Shown here: positions 23,825 through 33,411 of the stretch, piece by piece
Layout of the letters: the number at the start of each line of letters is the position of its first letter
Numbering within the stretch: the first letter of the stretch is position 1
Assembly (NCBI RefSeq): GCF_000275845.1
Contig: NW_006766905.1
Span: 180,343 to 229,246 of the forward strand
Direction of reading: 5' to 3'
DNA: 48,904 nt
DNA from: Dichomitus squalens LYAD-421 SS1
Taxonomy: Eukaryota; Basidiomycota; Agaricomycetes; Polyporales; Polyporaceae
Program-made: the position numbers and the translations under genes
The notes under the pieces: model-generated
What the model was told of the DNA's origin: nothing
Databases searched by the model: none
Seen by the model: the letters and a program-made list of their open reading frames with translations, nothing else

Positions 23825-24698
23825 ATGTCCTCCTCGTCAAAACCATTTGTGCAGCCTGGAGAGCCTTTGAATGACTTCTTGCGCTCATTTTGGCAGAGGC
23901 AGATTGATGCTGCAGAGCAAGAGACTCCCGACTACCGCCATCCACCGCTTCCGCTCGCCCGAATTAAGAAGGTCATGAAGAGCGACCCCGAAGTCAAAGT
24001 ATGTATCGTTGTCACTGCAGTCGCCACAGCCATATCTGACCAAGACTTGTGGACTAGATGATTGCAGCGGATGGTGCGTCCTAACGACGTCTACTCCGTT
24101 CGCGCGAATCTCACAGGAGACCTAGCTCCGATCCTCTTCTGCAAAGCTTGCGAGAGTATGCCTCCTTGTCTATCCGGATTGTATTCTGGCTCTAACGAAA
24201 ACTGGAACACTCAGTCTTTATTGCGGAGATCACGGCCCGAGCATTCATCATTGCTGACTCGAACAAGCGGCGAACGCTCTCGCGCGCCGACATAGCAAAA
24301 GCTTTGAGCAAGTCAGATCAGTTTGACTTCCTCATCGATATTGTACCTCGTGAGGAGCCTCCTGGCGGTGCAGTGCAAGGTGTCAACGCTGCTGGTCGCG
24401 CACAGAAGAAGGGCCTAGCGCTAGGCGCTGTGAATGCTGTAAGTACTTCTCACCGCTCGCATGAACCTCTATCTCAGTCGCATGGCGAACAGACGTCACA
24501 GAGTAGAGAAGACTCTGGAAACGGGACACTAGAGAGCGCGGAGGGAGGTGCGCAGGATGTTACAAGTGCAGTGGATCTAGAGCAGGTACGTTCTCAGTGA
24601 CTCATGACACAATTCGTGTCCCCTGAGACCATTCCTGTCACCAGTTGCAGTCGCTGCTCCAACCACCAGGCGGTATAGAGCCTCGTCCCCATTCCTGA
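23825..24698 (+). CDS. HAP5: CCAAT-binding factor subunit HAP5/NF-YC
   Basis: Histone-fold subunit of the HAP2/3/5 complex that binds CCAAT boxes in promoters; nuclear. Exons: 23825-23998, 24058-24073, 24126-24155, 24215-24438, 24502-24585, 24645-24698 (193 aa). The histone fold runs from [17 protein letters not shown] through [41 protein letters not shown] and [18 protein letters not shown], matching the NF-YC core almost throughout. Two exons are tiny (16 and 30 nt). Intron 4 (24439-24501) is 63 nt, stop-free and a multiple of three, so a retained form would keep the frame. The tail after the fold is short and Gln/Ser/Glu-rich; the last two exons are less certain than the core. Confidence 0.92.
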
Positions 24699-25281
24699 TC
24701 TGCCCTTCTGTGTGTAGAACCTGACTGCAACTGCTCTCGTGTTGTTTGATTATTGCTCTCGACTGTATTCTTTGATATTGTTTATAGCATCTCTCCGATT
24801 GGTTCGTTGCCCCCGTACTACTTCGGTGGGCTATAGTTGTTGGTGAGATGATTCATCACGTCCCACGAAGACGGAGCAAGTGCTCCTCTGACTGCTCAGA
24901 TTCCACACACTTGGTCCCCGCCCCTGTTAGAGGACATTCGCTTGCCTCACTTGCGATACCCAGTACATAACTTGACACACGAGTTCGATCTATGACGTTG
25001 CAACCCTGAAGCGCATGTCCTCATCGTACGTTTTGCTATCGTCTGGCGAGGACCCTTACCTCACCGTTCCCAGGGTCGTGCCCCTGTTCGGCTACTGTCA
25101 AGCGCAACTCGAGGCGTAGTAGGGATGGTAGAAATCTCCGTGGCATGAGCGCACCTTTCCACCATAGCTACACAACCCGCAAAGCCCACCGGTATGTATC
25201 CCCCATGAGCATGAGTATCGAGCGGAGCGGTAACAAATAACGAACTGACGATTGCAGGTCGGTCTCGACGAAGCTACGCAA
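24699..25281. other. Intergenic region, no gene recognised
   Basis: Contains the 3' flank of HAP5 and the upstream region of the F-box-type gene. A possible 5'-UTR intron acceptor (GATTGCAG) lies near 25258. No coding sequence is supported. Confidence 0.45.
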
Positions 25282-26895
25282 ATGGCGCCACACCAAAATA
25301 CCAAAGCAGTCCTGAACCTCGACGTCCTATACCACATCATGTCATCTGCGACTATGCCTACTATCGCAGCCATGATGCGCGTCAGCCATGCATTGTACCG
25401 GGATGGCGCGAAAGTCATCCTGCCGCGGGGCGTCTGTCTTGATGACTCCAAGACGGTATCATCGTTTGTTCAGTTCATGATGGCAGAAGACGGTATCCGA
25501 CGTCACTACTTGCATAAACTCGAAATCTTCTTCAACAAGCTGTCGTCGCAAGACGCACACCTACTCGCCCAGGCCATCCGGTCCGTGCCTGACCTGCGCT
25601 CGCTCAAGATCGTATACGCAGAGTGGGTCCTCAAACACCAGCGGCTGTTGGAGACTTTCATCGGCCTGGAGGGATTGGAGTCTATCGATCTCCGGAGCTG
25701 CGGGGAGCACGCATGCAGATTCCTCCGAGAGTCACGCTCGCGCTTCGTCTCCGCGACGATCCACTTCCCCGAGGCCGAGGAGTGCTCGATCCCCGTCGAG
25801 CTACCTGATCTCACGTGGAAGCCCATCCTCCTTCTCGAGAACTCGATGTCTACACTGGAGGTGCTGCATTGTTCAGCGTGGGAGGCGGACGACGGTATTG
25901 AGGTCCACGAGGGATACGTTTACCCACACGTTCAGGAGCTCGTCATGGACGATATCTGGTTCCCGGTCACCTCCGCCTACGTCTACTCCTATCCCAACCT
26001 GACATGCCTCCGTACGGAAACGATACATCACCAAATCTCGGACGACGAGACGACATCAGAGGCACAGCGTGCCTCCAACCTTGCGTACCAACTACGGCAC
26101 GGGAGCTGGACGAAATTGCAGGAGATTCATGCCCCATTCATCGACGTCTATCTCTTAGGCTTGACTTGTTGCGTCCCGTTTCTGGACGTCATGGATGTGG
26201 GAGGAAGTGACATTTCCGTGAGACTCTCTGAAGTGCTGTCTTACCTTCAGCCTACCCGTCTCGTTTTGTCTACCAAGGACAACTTACTGCGCACCAGAGA
26301 CGGGATCGCCCAAGTCTTCCGGAGTCAGGGCGCTTCGAAACTCAAGGAGCTAGAGTTGACAATGGCTTCATTTTGTTTGGGAAGTGATGGCGCTGTCGTT
26401 CGAGACGCTCTTGTGAGCTTTCCAACCAATTCCCTGGTGATAGAGCTGATTACTAATACCTATGTGCAGGACGATTTGTTCGTCGCTCTAGGCTCTCTCC
26501 GTCTCACCTCGTTCAAGCTCACGTGGGATAGCGACGCTGACCACCGCCGCATTGGCGTTCTGCTGAAACCCGGCTACCACAGCGATCATAAGGAACGCGC
26601 CGAGATTCAACGCGAGGAGAGCGCTGACGGCGAAAAGCAACTCCCTTCTTCGCGAGTTCCAGTAACGCCCCTGGAGATCTTCCTCCTGCACGTCGACGTC
26701 AATGAGCTCGTGGTCCAGATCCATCGCGCGCTACCTACACTACAGACTATTGAAGTTGCGGTGCGCAACGTCCCACGCCGTAACAATGGTGTCATAACGT
26801 TTAGCCCTGCCGAAATGTTTGACAAGTACGCAGCGCTGGAGCACGGTCTGCGTACTACGGAATATACGGATACAGCTGAAGCTTCGGGGAGGTGA
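25282..26895 (+). CDS. F-box-like/LRR protein, single exon
   Basis: Intronless frame of 537 codons, starting at the first ATG (ATGGCG context, MAPHQNTKAV). The N-terminus LNLDVLYHIMSSATMPTIAAMMRVSHALYRDGAKVIL has the F-box-like layout (Leu-rich helix, then a conserved V/SH.LY..). The rest alternates leucine-spaced strands and helices (LHKLEIFF, LRSLKIVYAEW, LEGLESIDLRSC, VLHCSAWE, LQEIHAPFIDVY), as in degenerate LRR solenoids. Such proteins usually act as substrate adaptors in SCF ubiquitin ligases; the target is unknown. No signal peptide is present. These proteins are highly expanded in Agaricomycetes. It is not closely similar to the two F-box genes near 45 and 48 kb. Confidence 0.82.
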   Translation: MAPHQNTKAVLNLDVLYHIMSSATMPTIAAMMRVSHALYRDGAKVILPRGVCLDDSKTVSSFVQFMMAEDGIRRHYLHKLEIFFNKLSSQDAHLLAQAIRSVPDLRSLKIVYAEWVLKHQRLLETFIGLEGLESIDLRSCGEHACRFLRESRSRFVSATIHFPEAEECSIPVELPDLTWKPILLLENSMSTLEVLHCSAWEADDGIEVHEGYVYPHVQELVMDDIWFPVTSAYVYSYPNLTCLRTETIHHQISDDETTSEAQRASNLAYQLRHGSWTKLQEIHAPFIDVYLLGLTCCVPFLDVMDVGGSDISVRLSEVLSYLQPTRLVLSTKDNLLRTRDGIAQVFRSQGASKLKELELTMASFCLGSDGAVVRDALVSFPTNSLVIELITNTYVQDDLFVALGSLRLTSFKLTWDSDADHRRIGVLLKPGYHSDHKERAEIQREESADGEKQLPSSRVPVTPLEIFLLHVDVNELVVQIHRALPTLQTIEVAVRNVPRRNNGVITFSPAEMFDKYAALEHGLRTTEYTDTAEASGR

Positions 26896-27528
26896 GCCTT
26901 AGCACAATCAGTAGACACGCATGATGCTAGTCTGATACTTCGTCCATCCATACTGTATGCACAGGCAATAGACATAGACGCTGCGGTAGAGTCGGAAACC
27001 ATCAGCTTAAGTGTCTGTTGACTCTCTTGATGACGAGATGATACGTAATATTGCATACAACTCTCGTGAGCTTCTACGCTATAAGTATATGTCTCCGATA
27101 CACTCTCCAGCTCCCGTCGAGCTGCGCTGACGAACCGTCACTGCGCACATATCGCTCAGCAGCTCGATCTGGCAGGTCCGTTTCTGACGCACCCTCAAGC
27201 GGTGCGTGACCCTTCGCTGACATACGCACACTTGACCTTACGACGATAGGGTACGCTCGACCACAGTGAATGCTCCCTCATTACAATCCGGCCGTTCGAT
27301 ACCGTCTAAAATGAACACTGCGATTACCGAACTTTGTAACAAGATCCGAAAGTACTCTCCTCCCTTTCGCGAACGACAGCCGAATTCGAACGAGATACTG
27401 TGCGCGGAGAACCGTGGGTCAACTACTGAGAGCTAAGCATAAGAATCTGTGAAGCGAAATACCTTCTCAAAAGAGCGCAGAGAGGCCGGCACATGACATA
27501 CCTTCTCGAAAGCATCTGGGAGGACGGC
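26896..27528. other. Intergenic region, no gene recognised
   Basis: No coding sequence is supported. This stretch holds the 3' flanks of two convergent genes, the F-box-type gene and the small secreted protein gene. Confidence 0.45.
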
Positions 27529-27911
27529 TCAATGGCCGGTGGGAACCTCCCTGGTGACGGTGTGCGTGACCGTCCATACTGTATTGGTAACGACGGTTGT
27601 GATGAACGGCCGCGCTGTAGTAAGGATGTTAGTGGTACCGCTAAGTATATCGTCGCCTACTTTGGACGACCAAGGGTTCGACGTACTGGTCATCAAACTC
27701 TCGAGAACCCTCGTCGCGGTGAAAGTGTCAGTAGTAAGGTGGGTGGTGAGGGAAACATCCGCCGAGGGGGTGGCCGCATCGACAACGTCCGCGGGCTACC
27801 AATGAGAGCAGTCAGTGAGTAAAGCTTGTCGAGCTGCTCATACGAACGACGAACCGCGGCGAGAGCGAGAGATACGAAGCTCGCAAGAGCGAAGAGAGCC
27901 TTGAACTGCAT
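27529..27911 (-). CDS. Small secreted Thr/Val-rich protein
   Basis: Two exons, 27855-27911 and 27529-27795, give 107 aa. The first exon encodes a complete signal peptide (MQFKALFALASFVSLALAA). The second begins PADVVDAATPSADVSLTT and is rich in Thr, Ser and Val, with TTHLTTDTFTATRV, TARPFITTVVTNTVWTVT and HTVTREVPTGH. The intron is GT-AG and joins in phase 0, right at the predicted cleavage region (ALA/AP). No cysteine is present in the mature part and no family is recognised. The Thr-rich repeats resemble cell-surface or wall-associated small secreted proteins. It is not visible as one open frame and was found by joining the signal exon to a frame-shifted second exon. Confidence 0.72.
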
Positions 27912-27978
27912 GTCGTTATTGTGCGAGCGGGTAGTTGTTGTGGTGGGCAACTGGGGCCGGCACAGGTTCACCCCGAAA

Positions 27979-27987
27979 CTTATAAAG
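27979..27987 (-). promoter_or_regulatory. TATA-like box of the small secreted protein gene
   Basis: The minus strand reads CTTTATAAG about 70 bases upstream of the ATG at 27911. Confidence 0.5.
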
Positions 27988-27989
27988 AC

Positions 27990-30368
27990 TGAACGGATAA
28001 ATCAGGTTGCGGGAGCTTGAGGGGCACCATGCAACTAACCAAACGCTCCGATCCTCGCGCAAGGCGCAGTCGGTCATGATTGACGGCCGCATCTTTGCAT
28101 TTGTGCTGAGGCTGATGGGCGAGTGAGGTTCCTGGCGTCTCCCTTCCGCAGTATCCGAGGGAAGAGAATGCTGCTAACGATGAAGGGAAGGACGATGGCG
28201 AGATGAAGGGTAATGGAGCCAATCACAACGATGATAACGGCGCTGCCATGAGTCCGCCCTCGCGGGTTCATTGCGTTAGTCGGTAGTCCGGACGCGCCGA
28301 CCAGCGATCCCAACAACTGCGGACATCGTAAGGTGTTGCTTAGTAGCCTGAACTATACAGATCTTTCATAACGTTCGGATAGAAACAGAGCAGGATCCTG
28401 ATCGATATGCCGTGAGAAAGTTGATGCGGGGTTCGCACCCCACCCGTTCCCCGGAGCGCGAACTGCGAATCTCAGATGAGGCACTGATCCTACTTACTAA
28501 CTGACCACACAACCACCATCATCCATCCCCTACAGTAAGGCACTGGAACCAGAATTCCTATAAGACATGGGCTGCCTGTAATCGAGTACATCAGTGCCGG
28601 AATATACTAGCCATGACGGCAGGGATAAGCTGCTACTACGCATGAACAGCAGATGACGTCGTGATTGTCAACTCCTTGTGACCGAGTAATGAACAAGCAA
28701 GCATCAAACAACATTGTCCGGCAGGCCCGCCGTGTACTTTCTATATGTTTGCGGAGCATTTCCAAGAGGGAGGGAGAGCGCGTGAAGCAAAACAATGGAA
28801 ATGCTTCGCAATCATTCTGTTCCGCATAGCCTTGTCTGGTTCATATCATATTGGAAGCAAAGGAACAGAGTCAGGTGCGGAGGATTCCCGGTCTCGGCGT
28901 TGAACAGTCCACATCACCTTGCAAATTGGCACAGCCTACACCCGCTACGTCCACCATCTCATTCGCTTTGAAATCGGGCATATGAGACAGTTTCGCTATG
29001 TATTTCAGCTATTGGCCGCTGTGTCGTGAGAAGAGCTAGACTGACCGACCCGGTTTGAGAGAGAGAATAGGTGGGATCAAGTGGGAACAGCCTGAGCGAA
29101 TGCGTCAGAAATGCTTCTCCGAGTCTCCCGCTATCCCCTGGACAGTGGTCTCCATAGAACTACGCAGATACAATAGCATGCTTATGCTTGACATTGTTGT
29201 GTGTCCACATCACCAAGGTGAACGGGCCAGGGACAGGACGGGCCCAACTGTTGTTTGCACAACCGTGCAGAATTGGCAAGAAAGTAAACACGGTCAAACT
29301 CGACAATGATCTGTTTCTAGAGTATCAAGGGCAGTATTGGCTTTAGAGAAATCGGTGCAGAGCGAGAGTCGGCCCCAGTGACTGAAGATCGCGCGATATT
29401 CGCATGGACAGGCCCGCAGCAATCTGGCGTAAAGTTCACCACAGCAGTAGACGAGTGCAAGTCGCCAGGTGAAGTCGACATATTGCCTTGTCCTCCTGCT
29501 TCCGTGTCTCGGATCGCTCGAACGAGCGCGCATGTATCTGTGCGACGCCGGACCCCCTAGGTGGGCGCAGCAATGCGGAGGAGTGTGCAGAGGAAAGGAG
29601 GAGCATCTCCGTTCGATGATGCCTCAACATAGGTCAATAAGCTAATCTCTTAGGTAATGGACGAACCCGTACCTCATGCGGATAGCTCGTGAAAGACCAG
29701 GACTATCCAGGACCTCGATCGAGAAGGTCCTCGTCTCAGTCGTTCGCAATGTAATCAAAAGAGTTGAGGCGATATACCTAATGCCAGACTAGACGCTGCG
29801 CCTGATAGAAGCTCAACAACTACCTTCGAGGCACGTTCAGCAAACCCAAGATAGCCATGTAGTTCATTGCGTAAAGGTCGAAGTCATGAGCTGACTAGCT
29901 GGCAGCGAATAGGATGATTATGCGCACCTCGTGCAGTATCTGTATCTCCTACGCCCGTGTCTGCAATGACAGATCAAAATCAATCGGTCGCCTCCGTATC
30001 GTCTACCGTCGAGCTTGCTGCGCTTCTGATATTCAAGCATTGATGAACATCCCGACCTTAGGCTGTGCGGCGTCTGTTCTGGTGCGTGTGAGATGTTAAT
30101 GAGATGGGCGAGCCCAGAGACTCAAGGGACTTTCACGGTCAAGCAAGCGTACCGAGACGAACATGGGCCACAGTTTAGGGTAGCATTTTGTCGTCATTCC
30201 TGCATCTAGACAAGCGGACTGACAATTGAACTGGTCAGACCATCTCTTTAGACACAGAATGCCGGGCTTCCACACCACCAAGAAGTTTTCAATAGATACT
30301 ATAGACCGACAGATTAAGTTGTGGCATGTCGACGATGTAATATCCCAAAAGCATCTATCGCCGAGGTA
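27990..30368. other. Gene-poor stretch, no gene recognised
   Basis: Minus-strand frames at 27980-28316 include a hydrophobic run (VIIVVIGSITLHLAIVLPFIV) that could be a transmembrane helix, but no exon chain or family supports it. The remainder has only short frames on both strands. Confidence 0.4.
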
Positions 30369-30728
30369 TTACACACCTGATTCAAGCGGCTCTGCGGGCC
30401 CGAGGACATCACTGACAAACTTGTCAGCTATTTCAGGCCCTACTGCCAGTGCCAAGTAGAAGACATTGATGCAATCAGCACGGTCGCTGCTGCGACTTTC
30501 GACTAAGAGGTACAGCCGAGTCAGGATAACAGGGGTTCCGATGTTGAACTTTGCGACAAGCCGGTCCGCAGCGCTCAGCAGTGACCACAGGACGCATTCG
30601 GACGCGCGTCGCGTCACGAGCGCCTCTTTGGCGGCGTCTTTCCTCGCGAAAATCCCTCGCGGCTCCATGCCGATCCTGACTCCCACCTGCACCCTCGACA
30701 GCGATGTGCTACAACAGAGCTTTTCCAA
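30369..30728 (-). CDS. Possible C-terminal exon of an unidentified protein
   Basis: The minus-strand frame from about 30691 down to a TAA at 30369 has GC-rich third positions like the real genes here. It translates to a protein-like sequence (ALVTRRASECVLWSLL, NIGTPVILTRLYLLVES, CINVFYLALAVGPEIADKF). A possible acceptor (GGGTGCAG) precedes it. A second minus-strand frame upstream (30614-30904, starting MEDGTFGNVRM) may supply earlier exons, but I could not fix the junction. No family is recognised. It may be a decayed or partial gene. Confidence 0.3.
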   Translation of the reverse strand: MEKLCCSTSLSRVQVGVRIGMEPRGIFARKDAAKEALVTRRASECVLWSLLSAADRLVAKFNIGTPVILTRLYLLVESRSSDRADCINVFYLALAVGPEIADKFVSDVLGPAEPLESGV

Positions 30729-30904
30729 TGCTCTACTGTTTTCCCTGCAGTGAAGCTGGAGATCTGCTCTACACTGACATCGAGGGACGGCTCATACAAT
30801 CTCCTCGGCCTCGAGACCAAAACCCGATAATCACTGGCGGCGATAATCACTCGCCAGGACTGAAGCCCATGCATTCGGACATTTCCAAAGGTTCCGTCTT
30901 CCAT

Positions 30905-31563
30905 ATATCACCTGAGGAGACCGTTGATCATGTCGGACCCGTCCGAAACTGCGCGCTGATGCGTAGTGTCGGACACTTGTAATTGACACTTCCCAGCATC
31001 GCCGTTATAGTGCAGACCAATAGCTGCAGTAAGTAGGTTACGCGTTCAAACGGCGGCCCCGACCTGCCGAACAAGCGAGCGACTAACGTTCTCTGCCTCT
31101 CAGGCACGGCTTTACGGTTCAACCAGGACTTTGTACTGGAGATGGCTCTCATGGCCGGCATGGCCCACTCGAATACTTACCGCGACATGTCGCAGCGTCG
31201 GTATCTTCGCCCAATGCGGTATGACAGTAGTTTTTCATCTACTACTCGGACCGCAGCTATCGCTCAGACCGCGTGCCTTACATCGGTCAGGGTGGTCGAC
31301 CGTTGCTGCGGTGACCCGACGTCCGCGCGATTTTTACGCTTCGCGGAATTTACCTTTGCTTCTTGCGGGAAGCCTTGACCTACCGAAGAGCTGTGATGGT
31401 GCGTACAGTTGCTCATACCTGGTGTGGGAAGGACTTGGTGACGCTTCCAAGGGCGTAGGTATAAAGTCTTTCAGATGCCCATATCGCAGTCCAACAAGCT
31501 CACTTCGGTGTTTCGCCCCTGGCCCAGCTCTCTTTGCAGTGTCTTCTCCTACGTTCGTTGAGC
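30905..31563. other. Upstream region of the laccase gene
   Basis: No coding sequence is supported. A CCAAT pentamer lies at 31211-31215 (about 350 bases before the ATG) and a TATA box at 31460. CCAAT is the site bound by the HAP complex, one subunit of which is encoded at 23825; any direct regulation is speculation. Confidence 0.45.
31460..31466 (+). promoter_or_regulatory. TATA box of the laccase gene
   Basis: TATAAAG about 100 bases upstream of the ATG at 31564. Confidence 0.55.
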
Positions 31564-33411
31564 ATGATGAGGAAGTTCCAGTCCTTCGCTGCGCTCGTAG
31601 CGCTTAGCCTTTCTTACACCCACCCCGTCGCCGGTGCCATTGGCCCCGTCGCGGACATGACGGTTACCGATGATAACATTTCTCCTGACGGCTACTCTCG
31701 CGCCGCTGTGTTGGTGAACGGTGTATTCCCTTCCCCCCTCATCACCGGGAACAAGGTATCCGCACTCCACTACTCGACCTGGCTTCAGATATTCACAAAA
31801 TCCGCTCTCAGGGCGACAACTTCCAACTCAACGTCATCGATAATTTGACTAACGACACCATGTTGACCGCGACCACTATTGTAAGTTTCGCTTTTCAACA
31901 TTGGTTCCCTATTTATAATATATTTCCCGTTTTTTCCAGCACTGGCACGGGTTCTTCCAGAAGGGGACTAACTACGCTGACGGTCCTGCGTTTGTCAACC
32001 AATGTCCCATCTCGAAGGGCAACTCCTTCTTGTACGACTTTACGGCCACAGACCAGGCAGGTACTTTCTGGTACCATAGCCACTTGTCGACCCAGTACTG
32101 TGACGGTCTCCGTGGCGCCTTCGTCGTGTATGACCCCAACGACCCTCACGCGTCACTGTACGACGTGGATGATGAGTCTACGGTTATCACGCTCGCGGAC
32201 TGGTACCACACTGCGGCTCGTCTCGGCCCTCGCTTCCCGTAAGTATTTCACTTCCTTGTATCGATCTCTGCGCTAATAGTTTTTCAAAGGCTCGGCGCTG
32301 ATACAGTCCTCATCAACGGTATCGGCCGCTTTACAGGTGGTGACGCAGTCGACCTAGCGGTGATCTCAGTCACTCAGGGGAAGCGTTACCGTTTCCGCCT
32401 CGTATCCATCTCATGCGACCCCAACTTCACCTTCTCCATCGACAACCACAACTTGACCATCATCGAGGTCGACGCCGTCAACCACCAGCCGCTCACTGTG
32501 GACGAGATTCAGATTTTCGCCGGGCAGCGCTACTCGTTCGTTCTCACCGCCGACCAGGCAATAGACAACTATTGGATCCGCGCGCTACCGCAGATCGGTA
32601 CTGTGAGCTTCGACGGCGGCGTCAATTCGGCTATCCTGCGTTACGACGGGGCGGCTGCAATCGAGCCCACCACAAACCAGACTGGCGGCAGCAACCCGCT
32701 CGTCGAGGCCAACCTCGTCCCTCTCGATAACTTGGCTGCTCCTGGCTCGGCTGTAGTGGGTGGTGTCGACTGGGCCCACAGTTTCGATTTCTCCTTTGTG
32801 AGTCCTCATACGCCGGGTTTCGTCCCAACTAAGCTAATTTCTTCCACATAGAACGGTACTGAGTTCTTCATTGACGGCACCCCCTTCGTCTCCCCCAGTG
32901 TTCCCGTCCTGCTCCAGATCTTGTCAGGTGCCCAGAGCGCGTCGGACCTCCTCCCCAGCGGCAGCGTCTTCTCACTCCCTTCGAACTCGACGATCGAGCT
33001 CTCGTTCCCCCTCACCGCCACAAACGCCCCCGGCGGTCCCCACCCCTTCCACCTTCACGGGCACACCTTCTACGTCGTCCAGAGCGCCGGCCAGACCGAG
33101 CCCAATTACGTCAACCCTCCCCAGCGCGATGTCGTGAGCACCGGTACTGCAGGGGACAACGTCACCATCCGCTTCACGACCAACAACCCCGGCCCGTGGT
33201 TCCTCCACTGCCACATCGACTTCCACTTGGAGGCTGGCTTCGCCGTCGTCCTTGCCGAGGACATCCCCGACGTGTCTTCCGCGAACACTCCGACCAGTAA
33301 GTGTTCGCATAGTTAGATTGCCATAAGTTGCTCCTAACGTGCTCTCGTATTCCAGCGGCTTGGGAGAATCTGTGTCCCACCTACTCCCAGGTGTACCCCA
33401 GCGGTCTCTGA
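31564..33411 (+). CDS. Laccase (multicopper oxidase, AA1)
   Basis: Secreted blue copper oxidase that couples one-electron oxidation of phenols to reduction of O2 to water; in white-rot fungi it acts on lignin and phenolics. Exons: 31564-31755, 31812-31880, 31940-32238, 32290-32797, 32852-33296, 33356-33411; 522 aa, the usual laccase length. A signal peptide ([20 protein letters not shown], then PVAGA) is followed by [10 protein letters not shown], a typical mature N-terminus. All four copper motifs are intact: HWHGF at 88-92, WYHSH at 131-135, HPFHLHGH at 420-427, and [12 protein letters not shown] with H475, C476, H477 and H481. The residue ten after the T1 cysteine is Phe486, as in high-redox-potential laccases. 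Several N-glycosylation sequons are present. A second ATG directly follows the first. Confidence 0.96.

Noticed and set aside
27539..27805. Plus-strand frame starting MGTSLVTVCVTVHTV
   Set aside because: Antisense shadow of the Thr/Val-rich second exon of the secreted protein on the minus strand.
28074..28316. Minus-strand frame with a hydrophobic stretch, possibly a membrane protein
   Set aside because: One hydrophobic run only, no start context, domain or partner exons.
28424..28450. T-arm-like GGGGTTCGCACCCC suggesting a tRNA gene
   Set aside because: No A box, anticodon arm or matching acceptor stem at the expected distance; it is only a short hairpin.
32871..33137. Ser/Pro/Thr-rich plus-strand frame inside the laccase
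   Set aside because: Out-of-frame shadow of laccase exon 5.
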